Shown here one piece after another: positions 1-10,521 of a stretch of DNA of 63,505 nucleotides. Each line of letters begins with the position of its first letter. The stretch's first letter is position 1. This DNA is from a bacterium. GTDB lineage: Bacteria; Patescibacteriota; Saccharimonadia; Saccharimonadales; UBA4665. Below the pieces are notes generated by a model that saw only the letters and a program-made list of their open reading frames with translations, made no database searches and was not told the origin of the DNA. The stretch lies in assembly GCA_021804085.1 (NCBI GenBank), contig JAJZKM010000003.1, positions 1 to 63,505 of the forward strand, given 5' to 3'. Position numbers and translations under genes: made by a program.

Positions 1-181
1 GGTTATTTTCTAAGATTAAGTTACGGTTGCCGTCTACTACACCTTGCTTTAACCAACCGTAAATAGTTCTAGTGTTAACATTATATTTTTCTGCTGCTAT
101 AGTTGCTCTCATGCCATTATTTCTAACATTATCTAGTATCTCAGTCTTAATACTAGGATCAATTGGAACAACTGCTCCCAT
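1..181 (-). CDS. Transposase OrfA-like helix-turn-helix protein, 3' end beyond the window edge
   Basis: Manual reverse-strand translation MGAVVPIDPSIKTEILDNVRNNGMRATIAAEKYNVNTRTIYGWLKQGVVDGNRNLILENN; typical IS OrfA HTH; runs off the window start. Confidence 0.6.
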   Translation of the reverse strand, partial: MGAVVPIDPSIKTEILDNVRNNGMRATIAAEKYNVNTRTIYGWLKQGVVDGNRNLILENN

Positions 182-223
182 GTTTAAAATTCCTCCCAAA
201 CTTACTAACTTAATTGTACCTTT

Positions 224-637
224 GTGCTAGCACAATGTGTCCAGTATATTGGTAGCCTGACACTACGCCATAGCTCTGAGCTGACGCACGAAGCTTTGCT
301 CGATGCCCTGAGCAAACACCCCAGTCCTGCAATATTACATAGTGACCAAGGCAGTGAGTACCTAAGCTACAAACACCAGGAGCTCTGTGACAAGATGGAG
401 ATTCAACTCAGTGCCAGTAACAAGGCTAGTCCTTGGCAGAATGGTTTCATGGAACGTTGGTTTGGTGGCTTTAAACGGGAGATGGGCAACCTTACTCAAC
501 ATCAAGATATATCCCAACTACACGAAGCCATTGTCATGCAGATTTACTACTACAACCACCGACGCATTCACAATGCTTTAGGCATGAGCCCAGCGGCTTA
601 CGCCGCTACGCTCCAAGCGAGACAAACTGTTCGCTAA
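224..637 (+). pseudogene. IS3-family-type transposase OrfB (rve/DDE integrase core), 5'-truncated remnant
   Basis: LHSDQGSEY and SPWQNGFMERWFGGFKRE ... YNHRRIHNALGMSPAAYAA motifs; N-terminal part with the first catalytic Asp is missing. Confidence 0.8.
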
Positions 638-834
638 AAGGGGAGGTTGACAAGCCCCTTAGGTTCACTATTATTGAATTTTCAGTAAACATATAATTTT
701 TACTCCTGAAAGGTGCTAATTTTCGAAGTTTTAAATTTTGATAAACCTAAAGTAACGATCTATAACGTCAGCTAGTATATGTATGTTGTGCTGTTTCGGT
801 TCTGTTTAGCTAGCTCTCCTAATAATGTTATTAT

Positions 835-1149
835 ATGAGCATGGATTCATGTAACTGCTGCACACCAAACTCTGAAACCACCAAGCAGATTGAGAAGCTT
901 GGCCCTTTAATGAAGGTTATAGGCGAGGATAGTCGTCTTAGAATACTTTGCGCATTGCAGTGTAGCGACCACTGCGTCTGCGAACTAGAGGAGCACACCA
1001 AGTTATCACAAAGCCTTATATCTCATCATCTAAAAGACTTAAAGACTACTAATATGGTTAGTGATGCTAAAAAAGGCCAGAAAGTATATTACTCTCTGAC
1101 CGATTTTGGCAGTAATGTTATGAAGTCGTTGCTGACTATAAAAGCCTAG
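835..1149 (+). CDS. ArsR/SmtB-family metal-responsive transcriptional regulator
   Basis: Winged-helix ArsR pattern (LGDxxRLRIL-like, CVCELEEHTKLSQSLISHHLKDLK); Cys-rich N-terminus CNCCTP. Confidence 0.85.
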   Translation: MSMDSCNCCTPNSETTKQIEKLGPLMKVIGEDSRLRILCALQCSDHCVCELEEHTKLSQSLISHHLKDLKTTNMVSDAKKGQKVYYSLTDFGSNVMKSLLTIKA

Positions 1150-1159
1150 TATTTAGAAC

Positions 1160-1336
1160 TTATTTATCTAGTTCCTCAAGAACTTCTTTTAACTCTTTTT
1201 CTAACCGATCTTTACGAGCTTCTAGGCTCTCGGAAGACTTAGAGCAAGAAAGACCACACTTACTGCAACAATCACATGGTTTCTTTTCAGCTTTCTTATC
1301 TTCGCAACTACATGGCTTTTTATCTAATGATTGCAT
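1160..1336 (-). CDS. 58-aa Cys-rich metallothionein-like small protein (absent from the ORF track)
   Basis: Manual reverse-strand translation MQSLDKKPCSCEDKKAEKKPCDCCSKCGLSCSKSSESLEARKDRLEKELKEVLEELDK*; GAGG ribosome-binding site, promoter and operator-like repeat upstream. Confidence 0.75.
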   Translation of the reverse strand: MQSLDKKPCSCEDKKAEKKPCDCCSKCGLSCSKSSESLEARKDRLEKELKEVLEELDK

Positions 1337-1370
1337 GATTATTCCTCATTTATCAATACTAATATTAAAC

Positions 1371-1415
1371 ATGAACGCACATTCATATATTAATCACCGG
1401 CTTTTTGTTTGTCAA
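1371..1415 (-). promoter_or_regulatory. Sigma70-like promoter (TTGACA-17 bp-TAATAT) with an ATGAA-N6-TTCAT ArsR/SmtB-like operator abutting the -10
   Basis: On the minus strand: -35 at 1415-1410, -10 at 1392-1387, inverted repeat at 1386-1371 (ATGAATGTGCGTTCAT). Confidence 0.7.
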
Positions 1416-1459
1416 GGACGATCAATTCGTTCTTGGATTTGAAAGGGTAAAATGTAGAA

Positions 1460-1612
1460 ATGGTAGAAAAACAGCTTTTCCAATGTTAGGTGTGTTGTTT
1501 GCGCTATGAAAACGAAGACATAGCAAAGAAGTGTGAAGCGTATTGCATAGAGCACAATGGTTGTAGTTTAGATATTACGAAACTTTCAGTGGAACGGATA
1601 ATCAGTTCTTAA
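1460..1612 (+). pseudogene. Cys-rich small ORF with an in-frame TAG (possible 40-aa ORF from GTG at 1490)
   Basis: Translation MVEKQLFQC*VCCLRYENEDIAKKCEAYCIEHNGCSLDITKLSVERIISS*. Confidence 0.35.
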
Positions 1613-1709
1613 AATCTGATTCCAGTAAATTATTTCAATTAGTAATTTCCTTATAAATTGAACCTTTTAGGATCACCATTTTCCACATCTGTTTGTTATG
1701 ATGTACTAA

Positions 1710-2273
1710 GTGGAAAACCTTCTATTTATACTGATATTTTTATTTGGTTCTGCTTCGTATGTAGTTGGCTTGAAAGAAATGTTTTCGGGCAAGTATGCCC
1801 CCAATGTATTCAGCAGAATAGTATGGCTTATATTAGCTATAATAAGTTTTGCCTCCCTTGTCCTTAGTCACAGCACTTCAGCGTCGGTATTATTGGCGGC
1901 CATATTTCTGCTAGGCAATGCCTTGATATGCATAACGAGTATTTGGAAAGGTTCAAAAAGATGGGGGAAGCTAGAATACATTTGTTTAGGAATTTTAATC
2001 ATAAGTGGTTTAGTGTGGGTGATTTTTAAGGCACCACTAATAAGCTTAACCATTGGTCTATTTGCACATTTCATCGGGGCTGCTCCAACCTATAGTCGAG
2101 TACTGTTTAACCCTAAAAGTGAAAGTATTGGGTTTTGGTCATTATTCTTTATTGCTAGCATATTTAGTATTATTGCTAGCTTGGGACAACCTATTAAGCT
2201 AATAATATTTCCAATCTACTTTACGTTTTTCGATGGCAGTATGACATTATTAACTATACGAAAATGGGTTTAA
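1710..2273 (+). CDS. Multi-pass membrane protein of unknown function
   Basis: 187-aa ORF with several hydrophobic segments; GTG start. Confidence 0.55.
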   Translation: MENLLFILIFLFGSASYVVGLKEMFSGKYAPNVFSRIVWLILAIISFASLVLSHSTSASVLLAAIFLLGNALICITSIWKGSKRWGKLEYICLGILIISGLVWVIFKAPLISLTIGLFAHFIGAAPTYSRVLFNPKSESIGFWSLFFIASIFSIIASLGQPIKLIIFPIYFTFFDGSMTLLTIRKWV

Positions 2274-2487
2274 TCCTCATCACTCAAAAACTAATAGGGC
2301 TTAATACTCTCACTGCATTGACTATTTACCACATAGCCATCAGTTCTCGCTTTATATGATTACAGTTCGTTCCTACTAAGCTCACCATAGTAAAGTTAGA
2401 ACTTGTTGTAACGTTTGGTTTTATCCTTAGTGATAACCAATTACTATCTGTTAGATAGTTCGATTTCTTTTTTGTTATTATTTAGGG

Positions 2488-2943
2488 ATGAGTAATTTCT
2501 CTGAAACTGATTTCAGACAGCAAGCTCTCAAAGACGGTATTACTCACATTTCAACTGGCGTTGCTGTCTTAAGAGACAAGAAGATTCTTCTGGTTCGAAG
2601 AACTAAGAATGATTTTCTTGGCGGTGTTTATGAGCTTCCTGGCGGCGGTGTTAATGAGGGTGAATCGATAGAAGATGCCGCTTTTCGTGAGGTTCGAGAA
2701 GAAACTGGTCTTATGCCAGTGCAAATAGTAGCAATTTATGAAGGTTTTGATTACTACACAGATAAAAAACCTAAGGTTAGACAGGTTAACTTTGTCGTTA
2801 AGGTTGAACCTGGCGATGTTGTTCTAAGTGAAGAGCATGATAATTTCACTTGGGTGGACTCTAACAGCATGCAAAGACTAAATATGACAAATAGTATGAT
2901 CAAGTGTGTTACCGAAGCGCTGGCAATAGCTGATTCCATCTGA
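2488..2943 (+). CDS. NUDIX hydrolase
   Basis: Nudix box GGGVNEGESIEDAAFREVREETGL. Confidence 0.9.
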   Translation: MSNFSETDFRQQALKDGITHISTGVAVLRDKKILLVRRTKNDFLGGVYELPGGGVNEGESIEDAAFREVREETGLMPVQIVAIYEGFDYYTDKKPKVRQVNFVVKVEPGDVVLSEEHDNFTWVDSNSMQRLNMTNSMIKCVTEALAIADSI

Positions 2944-3093
2944 TAATTTCGTTTGTATTTTGGCTATAACCCTGTCGTCCCATGATCACCATCTCAACCT
3001 ACAGATCGAAAATGCTTCTAAGTTTAGAAATTTGTCAGGGGCGCTCTTTTTGCCTGTTTGGTGCATATAAACTATCTTTGGTATTATTAGTTT

Positions 3094-3726
3094 GTGAAGA
3101 TTACTAAATATGCACACTCTTGTATTTTGATTGAAACAGACGAACGAGTTGGTTTGTTTGACCCGGGCAACTATTCTTGGGATTTATTCAATATTGATAA
3201 TCTAAATCGGCTAGATGATATTCTGATAACACATGAGCATGCCGACCATATGTACCTTCCTTTTGTAAAAGCTCTTACTGAAAAGTTCCCTGATGCACAT
3301 ATTACCACCACGGAATCGGCTGCAAATATCTTAAGAGAGGCTGGAATAGTCAATGTTGCATTTGAAAATAATCAGTATGTAACATTATTTTCAGCTGATC
3401 ATGAGTCGATGGAGCCACTTTCTAGTGTGCCACTTACGAACAAGGGCATACATTATTTAGATGTTTTCACAAGCCCGGGTGATAGCCATCATTTTTCAGA
3501 GACCAAAAAAATTCTGGCCTTGCCCGTAACAGCACCATGGGGAACAACAGCCAGAGCAGCAGAAATTATAGAGGAACTAAAGCCTGAGTACGTAATACCC
3601 ATTCATGATTGGCTTTGGCGAGATGATGTATGCCAAAGATTTTACGAGATTATGTCAAATTTCTGTAATAAACAAGGCGTAAAATTCCTGCAACCGATTA
3701 ATGGACAAAGTATAGACATTCAATAA
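3094..3726 (+). CDS. MBL-fold metal-dependent hydrolase (UlaG-like)
   Basis: ITHEHADH metal-binding motif; IPIHDW near the C-terminus; GTG start. Confidence 0.8.
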   Translation: MKITKYAHSCILIETDERVGLFDPGNYSWDLFNIDNLNRLDDILITHEHADHMYLPFVKALTEKFPDAHITTTESAANILREAGIVNVAFENNQYVTLFSADHESMEPLSSVPLTNKGIHYLDVFTSPGDSHHFSETKKILALPVTAPWGTTARAAEIIEELKPEYVIPIHDWLWRDDVCQRFYEIMSNFCNKQGVKFLQPINGQSIDIQ

Positions 3727-4005
3727 CCGGCGTTATAGTTGAAGCTCAGGACTTGCAATAATTTGCTCCTTCAGATGACTTCACTAATTCTCTTATAAAT
3801 CGAAGAGCTAAGGGTAACCATTTCGCATAGGAGGTTTCTTTACGGCACACGCAATGATATCGATTGGTTAATTGTGGCGCTCAAGGTTATCTCATGCGGA
3901 GTGTGCGCCAAATATGAGGTAGAATCTTAAATCGGTTTTTTTATGGGTATTTAAAAATATAGTTCCGGTGTCTGGGACAGAGAGTGTAGAATAAACATAA
4001 GTACT

Positions 4006-5217
4006 ATGGAAACAATGAATAGTGGTGATAGATACATTCTAACGGTTAATGCCGGGTCATCGAGCATTAAGCTTGCGTTGTTTGTTAAGGATGATATTAC
4101 TCAAAAAGTGCTTGTAGCATCCGTGGAAAACATAGGTCAGTCATCGGCAAAGATGGTAACATTCGATGGCACAAAGCCCATTGACGCAGATAACCATTCG
4201 GACGCTACCAAGCTACTGACAGAGTGGCTAACTTCGCAAATTGCCGCTAATTCTATTGTCGCTGTTGGTCACCGCATTGTGCATGGTGGGCAGTTTTATC
4301 ATGAAACCTTAGCATTCTCTGACGAGGTATTGACTAATTTGCGAAAGCTTGTGGCCCTTGACTCTGAGCATCTGTCGATTGAGCTGGAATTGGTTACAGT
4401 TTTTGGAGAGTTATTGCCACGGGCGCAGCAAGTTCTCTGCTTTGATACGGCTTTTCATCATAATCTACCGACACGTTCTAGGTTGTTGCCAATCCCGCGC
4501 CATTTTGAGGCGAAAGGTTTCCGCCGGTACGGTTTTCATGGTCTGTCGTATGCCTACATTCTAGAAGAGCTGCGGCGTGTTGAGGGCGAAGTAGCGGCGA
4601 ATGGTAAAGTTATTATTGCTCACTTGGGAAGTGGCGCGAGCTTAGCTGCTCTCCAAAACGGCAAGCCAATTGACACGACGATGAGCATGACGCCTGCATC
4701 GGGTATTTCGATGAGCACCCGCTCCGGTGATCTCGATCCAGGATTGGGACTATACCTTGCAAACACCGAAGGCTATAACGCTGAACGCTTTAATCGCATG
4801 GTTAATTTCGAGTCGGGCTTGCTCGGTGTGTCCGAAACGACCGCCGATATGAAAAAACTACTTGAAATTGAGACTGATGATGGGCGCGCGAAAGACGCAG
4901 TAGATATATTTTGCTATCAAACTAAAAAAAGTATTGGCAGTTTTGTCGCAGCATTAGGCGGCTTGAATACTCTGGTCTTTACTGGTGGCATGGGTGAGAA
5001 CGCTCCAAAGATCAGGGCTAGGATATGCGAAAGACTGGAGTTTTTTGGTGTTATTATTGATGATGGGCGCAATCAGCAAGGCGACCGTCTTATATCGGCG
5101 GATGGTAGCCAGGTTGGCGTGCACGTTATTCATACCGACGAAGCAATAACTATTGCGCGCGAAACAGCTGAGCTTATAAAAAAGGATCAGGGGGTGGCTT
5201 ATGAATCCAATCAATGA
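4006..5217 (+). CDS. ackA: Acetate kinase
   Basis: [49 protein letters not shown] motifs. Confidence 0.95.
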   Translation: METMNSGDRYILTVNAGSSSIKLALFVKDDITQKVLVASVENIGQSSAKMVTFDGTKPIDADNHSDATKLLTEWLTSQIAANSIVAVGHRIVHGGQFYHETLAFSDEVLTNLRKLVALDSEHLSIELELVTVFGELLPRAQQVLCFDTAFHHNLPTRSRLLPIPRHFEAKGFRRYGFHGLSYAYILEELRRVEGEVAANGKVIIAHLGSGASLAALQNGKPIDTTMSMTPASGISMSTRSGDLDPGLGLYLANTEGYNAERFNRMVNFESGLLGVSETTADMKKLLEIETDDGRAKDAVDIFCYQTKKSIGSFVAALGGLNTLVFTGGMGENAPKIRARICERLEFFGVIIDDGRNQQGDRLISADGSQVGVHVIHTDEAITIARETAELIKKDQGVAYESNQ

Positions 5218-7576
5218 AAATCAACTAGACGAAAAAACACTAAATAATATTGACGCCTATTGGCGAGCAGCCAATTATTTATCCGTCGGTCAAATATATC
5301 TATGTGATAACCCGCTTCTTAAAGAGCCATTAAAATTAGAGCATGTTAAAAAATTACTGCTTGGACATTGGGGAACAACACCCGGCCAGAACTTCATTTA
5401 CGCACATCTGAACCGCATTATTAAGCAGTATGACCTCAATATGGTCTATATTTCTGGGCCTGGTCACGGTGGCCCGGCGCTTGTTGGTAATGTATACCTT
5501 GAGGGTACGTTTAGCGAATATTATCCTACGGTTACTCAAAATGAAGCCGGTCTTAAAAAACTATTCCAACTATTTTCATTTCCTGGTGGTTTATCCAGCC
5601 ATGTGTCACCGCAGGTGCCCGGTTCAATGCACGAAGGTGGCGAGCTTGGCTACTCACTCAGTCATGCCTTTGGCGCGATTTTAGATAATCCCGATCTTAT
5701 AACGGCTTGCGTTGTTGGTGACGGTGAGGCTGAAACTGGGCCGCTCGCAACTGCCTGGCATTCTAACAAGTTCATAAATCCAAAAACAGACGGTGCGGTT
5801 TTGCCGATATTACACCTCAACGGCTACAAGATTAGCAATCCTACCATCCTGGCTCGCATTGAACGGGATGAGCTGGAGCAATTATTTCGAGGCTACGGTT
5901 GGACGCCTTACTTTGTGGAAGGGGATGATCCCATGCAGATGCACCGGCTTATGGCTACGAAGCTCGATGAAGTCGTACAAGAGATCAAGAGAATCCAAAG
6001 TAATGCGCGTGATAACAATGATACTACCCGACCGCGGTGGCCTATGATCGTGCTCAATTCACCCAAAGGCTGGACGGGACCGAAAATGATAGGTGGCAAA
6101 CAGATTGAGAACAACTTCCTTTCGCATCAGGTGCCACTGGCCGTAGATGTTGATCATCCCGATAACGTAGTGGTGCTCGAAGAATGGCTTAAAAGCTACA
6201 GACCCGAAGAATTATTTACCGAATATGGAGCCTTATTGCCAGAGCTTGCTGCGCTTGCGCCATCGGGCGCGCACCGCATGGGTGCAAACCCTCATGCTAA
6301 TGGCGGTGGCCTGATGCGAGAGCTTGACTTGCCAGACTTTCGGGATTACGCCGTTACTATAGAGCAGAGGGGCGTCAGTAACGAGGGCAATGTGCATGCG
6401 CTTGGCCCTTATCTGCGCGACGTTATAAAGCAAAATCAGGCTCAGCATAATTTTAGAATATTCGGTCCAGACGAACTTATCTCTAACAGACTAGAAACAG
6501 TTTTTGAGGCAACAGACCGGCAATGGTCAGCCCGAATAAAATCAACTGACGAAAATCTGGCAATAAGTGGTGCCGTTTTAGACTCTATGCTCAGCGAGCA
6601 CCAGGCGGAAGGCTGGCTAGAAGGTTACTTGCTTACAGGCAGGCATGGCATACTCCACAGCTACGAAGCGTTTATCCGTATCGTAGACTCTATGGTCAAC
6701 CAACATGCCAAATGGATTAAGATGTCCAATGAATTACCCTGGAGACATGCCATACCATCGCTCAATTATCTATTAACATCGCACGTCTGGCGACAGGACC
6801 ATAACGGCTTTACGCACCAGGATCCAGGTTTTATTGATCATCTGCTCAACAAGAAAGCCACGGTGATACGTATTTACTTGCCCCCGGACGCAAACACGTT
6901 GCTGTCAACGATTGATCACTGCCTAAAGAGTCGTAATTACATTAATCTCACGATCACCGGCAAGCATAATAGTCCACAATGGCTATCTATGGATGAAGCG
7001 ATTGAGCATTGCACTAAAGGAGTGAATGTATGGGATTGGGCAAGCAATGACGATGGCGACGAGCCTGATGTAGTTATGGCTTGCGCTGGTGATGTTCCTA
7101 CGTTGGAAACCTTGGCGGCAGTATCAATTCTTAGGGAGCACTTACCAGATCTGAAAGTTCGTGTCGTGAATGTTGTTGACCTTATGCGACTGGAGTCTGA
7201 TACTGAGCACCCACATGGATTAAGCGATCCTGAGTATGACGCCTTGTTTACAAGGAATAAACAGATCATTTTTGCGTTTCATGGCTATCCTTGGGTTGTT
7301 CACCGGTTAACCTACCGCCGTACTAATCGCAATCTTCATGTACGGGGGTATAAAGAAGAAGGGACGATTACGACTGCGTTTGATATGACCGTAAAGAACA
7401 ACATGGATCGTTTTGACCTAGTATTGGATGTGATTGATCGTTTAGGCCTAACTGGAGATAAGGCTTTACAACTGAAACAACTAATGCAAGATAAGCTCAT
7501 TGAACATGAAGAGTACATAAAAATCCACGGCATAGATATTCCGGAAGTCCGCGATTGGCAATGGGTGTCGCTATAG
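5201..7576 (+). CDS. xfp: Xylulose-5-phosphate/fructose-6-phosphate phosphoketolase
   Basis: [47 protein letters not shown] motifs; overlaps the ackA stop. Confidence 0.95.
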   Translation: MNPINENQLDEKTLNNIDAYWRAANYLSVGQIYLCDNPLLKEPLKLEHVKKLLLGHWGTTPGQNFIYAHLNRIIKQYDLNMVYISGPGHGGPALVGNVYLEGTFSEYYPTVTQNEAGLKKLFQLFSFPGGLSSHVSPQVPGSMHEGGELGYSLSHAFGAILDNPDLITACVVGDGEAETGPLATAWHSNKFINPKTDGAVLPILHLNGYKISNPTILARIERDELEQLFRGYGWTPYFVEGDDPMQMHRLMATKLDEVVQEIKRIQSNARDNNDTTRPRWPMIVLNSPKGWTGPKMIGGKQIENNFLSHQVPLAVDVDHPDNVVVLEEWLKSYRPEELFTEYGALLPELAALAPSGAHRMGANPHANGGGLMRELDLPDFRDYAVTIEQRGVSNEGNVHALGPYLRDVIKQNQAQHNFRIFGPDELISNRLETVFEATDRQWSARIKSTDENLAISGAVLDSMLSEHQAEGWLEGYLLTGRHGILHSYEAFIRIVDSMVNQHAKWIKMSNELPWRHAIPSLNYLLTSHVWRQDHNGFTHQDPGFIDHLLNKKATVIRIYLPPDANTLLSTIDHCLKSRNYINLTITGKHNSPQWLSMDEAIEHCTKGVNVWDWASNDDGDEPDVVMACAGDVPTLETLAAVSILREHLPDLKVRVVNVVDLMRLESDTEHPHGLSDPEYDALFTRNKQIIFAFHGYPWVVHRLTYRRTNRNLHVRGYKEEGTITTAFDMTVKNNMDRFDLVLDVIDRLGLTGDKALQLKQLMQDKLIEHEEYIKIHGIDIPEVRDWQWVSL

Positions 7577-7786
7577 CTTTACAGTAAGCCACAATGGCTA
7601 ACCGGACTTTGGTCAGTAAATCTATCTGAGTGGAGGGCATGTCCTTACAAAATATATGCGTTGCCGTTATGACTTAGCCTCAGAAATCAGTGAGAAATAC
7701 GGAGGTACTCATTAAACATCTGTTAGAAGCATGTTATAGAGCTTCTAAACTAATCTTGAACCTAGTTTTTTCAAAAGATCATATTC

Positions 7787-8620
7787 TTATGATGTAGTAT
7801 TTTCATCCAGACTTATTGCAATAGTTCCTGCGATTGCTAGGGCCAATCCTATACTAACTAATGGCCACAAACCTAGCCTTGGACGGTCACCGAGAAAAAA
7901 GATCCCTAGAATTATCGGAACTATAGTTTCGAAAGCGACCACGATGGCATTTATAGAACTTGCTAAATGTCTCTGAAGAGCAACTGTTAGGATTAATAAT
8001 CCGAGGACACCATATACTATAATTGCCCATAGAAGAGGTTGATCGATGACCTTCCAGTAAGGATGTCCCCATTTTAGCAATCGTCCAGCAATTGCCGTAA
8101 AACCAAATGCTACACCACTAATTCCTGCCAGCGAAAAAGTAGATAATTTATTATCTATGTGTGTAAGAATTTGTCCTAAAACAGCGATCAAAAATGGTCC
8201 AAGTATAACTATCCATCTAAAAAGAGTATTGACTGCATGGGCTTTTTCGGGTGAAGCACTTATTCCAAGCATGATAAGTCCCCCAAAAACCATAACCATA
8301 GGATAGTATAGATTGTGTTTTGGTTTCCTGTGTCTCAAGGTGGCGTCCACTACTACGGCTATTATGACGCTGAGGGCGATTATTGGTTGAACTATAAATA
8401 ATGGAAGTATATGGACAGCTATAAGTGTTAGAAACCATCCAGTAAGGTCGAGAACAACTCCAATGACATATGGCCAGTCATGCAAAAGGCTAATTAAAAA
8501 GTTAATTCTTAATTTATTTTCTTTGCTTTTCTTATCGGCACTGATTTTCTCTAAGCAGATCGCAATACCATTGGATATAGCTGCTCCACAAGCTGCCAAA
8601 ATTGCCAGAATATAAATCAT
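7787..8620 (-). CDS. DMT/EamA-like multi-pass membrane protein
   Basis: 277 aa, ~9 hydrophobic segments; one of few credible minus-strand genes. Confidence 0.65.
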   Translation of the reverse strand: MIYILAILAACGAAISNGIAICLEKISADKKSKENKLRINFLISLLHDWPYVIGVVLDLTGWFLTLIAVHILPLFIVQPIIALSVIIAVVVDATLRHRKPKHNLYYPMVMVFGGLIMLGISASPEKAHAVNTLFRWIVILGPFLIAVLGQILTHIDNKLSTFSLAGISGVAFGFTAIAGRLLKWGHPYWKVIDQPLLWAIIVYGVLGLLILTVALQRHLASSINAIVVAFETIVPIILGIFFLGDRPRLGLWPLVSIGLALAIAGTIAISLDENTTS

Positions 8621-8960
8621 ATCTCTACTGTAATATACGATGATCTATTTTAATAATAGATTGAATAGAGGTTGGGTAATTTGGCGTATCTGTTAATGGC
8701 TATAGGTATTAATAAAGTCCATGCAAACATTATTAAGCAAGATCAGAACTTAAGATTGTCAGCATACAGCAGAAAGTATGTATTAATTAATACTTTAATT
8801 GTTTGATTAATGTGTAACTCTTACTCTGTGATGCTAATATGTTCTTGAGCCGGTTGGCATTTATAAAAAATCAATCTGTAAAATTTAAAAAGGAGTTGAA
8901 GATAGATATAATTTATAAAGTTTATGAGTATATTGAGCGGTTTCAGAACATACCATTAAG

Positions 8961-9953
8961 ATGAGTCAATCAAATATCCATCGAGCGCAAAAAATATCAT
9001 TGAAGAGTACAAAAAAAGCTCTGGTTAAATTGAGTGTGCGAATTGATAACATACAACAAAATAATAAATTTCTGAGCTTTCTTTACGCACTTCAAAAAAA
9101 ATATAGTCAAGATCAAGCCGGAAATTTAGGTGCGTTGATTACCTATTACGGGTTACTAACTTTTTTCCCTCTCTTAAGCGCGGTATTGTCGATTACTCAA
9201 CTCTCAGTTTTGCATAGTGCTCATTTAAAATCTAAAGTATTACTCGCTCTTAATAATTATCTACCAATTATTGGACACCAACTACAAACGACTGTCCACG
9301 CAGAACAAAAGGCCGGTGTCGCATTAGTTGTTTCGGTAGTTATTGTGCTTTATGGTTCACGAGGTGCAGTCAATGCATTGCAGATGGCGTTAAACAATAT
9401 TTGGCATATACCCAAAGCAATGCGTGTCGGTTTCCCAAAAAATATTATTAGTTCACTAGTCATACTGTTGGCAATTGGTGGGGGTTTGATTATTACTGGT
9501 TTACTTTCTTCTTATGTTGTTGCCCATACAGACTCTTTCTATGTTCGTATCTTGGCATTTATTAGTAGTTTATTAATTACGTTCATAGTATTGATGTTTG
9601 TGTTTAAGCTAAGTATTTCTAAGTATGGACGATTTAAAGAATTTATATACGGCTCAATTTTTGCCGCATTCATATTGCAAATTATTCAATTGTTGGGCGG
9701 ATTGATCGTTGTTCACGAGTTTAAGCATCTTAGCTCATTTTATGGAAGTTTAGCTCTGGTCTTTATATTACTGTTCTGGATTTATTTACAGATCAGGGTT
9801 GTTTTGTATGCCGCGGAAATAAATACAATTATTAAATTTAAACTTTCACCACGAAGTTTAAGCGGTCTTCAACTTACTGCGGCCGATCGTAGAATAAATA
9901 AAGCGGCATATGAATCTGAAGTTTTCCAAAGTTCAAAGAATTTGAAAATTTAA
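8961..9953 (+). CDS. YihY/BrkB-family membrane protein
   Basis: GNLGALITYYGLLTFFPLL and LLFWIYLQIRVVLYAAEIN motifs of the family. Confidence 0.85.
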   Translation: MSQSNIHRAQKISLKSTKKALVKLSVRIDNIQQNNKFLSFLYALQKKYSQDQAGNLGALITYYGLLTFFPLLSAVLSITQLSVLHSAHLKSKVLLALNNYLPIIGHQLQTTVHAEQKAGVALVVSVVIVLYGSRGAVNALQMALNNIWHIPKAMRVGFPKNIISSLVILLAIGGGLIITGLLSSYVVAHTDSFYVRILAFISSLLITFIVLMFVFKLSISKYGRFKEFIYGSIFAAFILQIIQLLGGLIVVHEFKHLSSFYGSLALVFILLFWIYLQIRVVLYAAEINTIIKFKLSPRSLSGLQLTAADRRINKAAYESEVFQSSKNLKI

Positions 9954-10176
9954 ATTCTGACCTATAAGGCGATATATAGTCGAATTAATACAAATTTAAT
10001 CTTACTATCACTCGATATCGAGCTTTTGCTTATGTGACCAAAAATAAGGTGATACAGGTATTTATATTATAAACAAATGGCCATAAAAAATTGCCATGTT
10101 GAATAAAACTATTTTGCCGGTTAGGTAGGCAAAAAATATAATCCGGTTATTACATAAATTAACGGGGAAAGTTAAG

Positions 10177-10521
10177 ATGTTTAAAAAAATTATGTTTTCA
10201 GGGTACTCCCTACTGTTTATTATCATTACCTCATTGATAGTTCCCGGAACGGCTTGGGCGGTCACCAACGGCAATATTACCCAAGTAGAATCATTTATTA
10301 AAAGCATAATTACTGCTCTTACAGGAATTGCTGGCTTAGTAGCTACTGCCTTTTTTGTCATTGGAGGTTTTAAATATATAACAAGCTCTGGTAATCCCCA
10401 TAATCTTGAACACGCTAAGAGGACAATTGTTTTTTCTGCACTTGGACTGGCAATCGCGATAGGTGCATTTGTTTTAAGTAATATCGTGGCAAGCCTTGCG
10501 AGCTCTGCTTTTGGAGGTTAG
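10177..10521 (+). CDS. VirB2/TrbC-like pilin-type small membrane protein
   Basis: Signal peptide plus two TM segments; GGFKYITSSGNPHNLEHAKRTI. Confidence 0.7.
   Translation: MFKKIMFSGYSLLFIIITSLIVPGTAWAVTNGNITQVESFIKSIITALTGIAGLVATAFFVIGGFKYITSSGNPHNLEHAKRTIVFSALGLAIAIGAFVLSNIVASLASSAFGG

Noticed and set aside
1658-1867. 69-aa plus-strand ORF
   Set aside because: Out-of-frame overlap with the better-supported membrane protein ORF 1710-2273
6937-7269. 110-aa minus-strand ORF inside xfp
   Set aside because: Antisense to a clear phosphoketolase frame; low-complexity composition; similar antisense ORFs elsewhere (17046-17393, 35363-35749, 41234-41713, 53188-53610) rejected for the same reason
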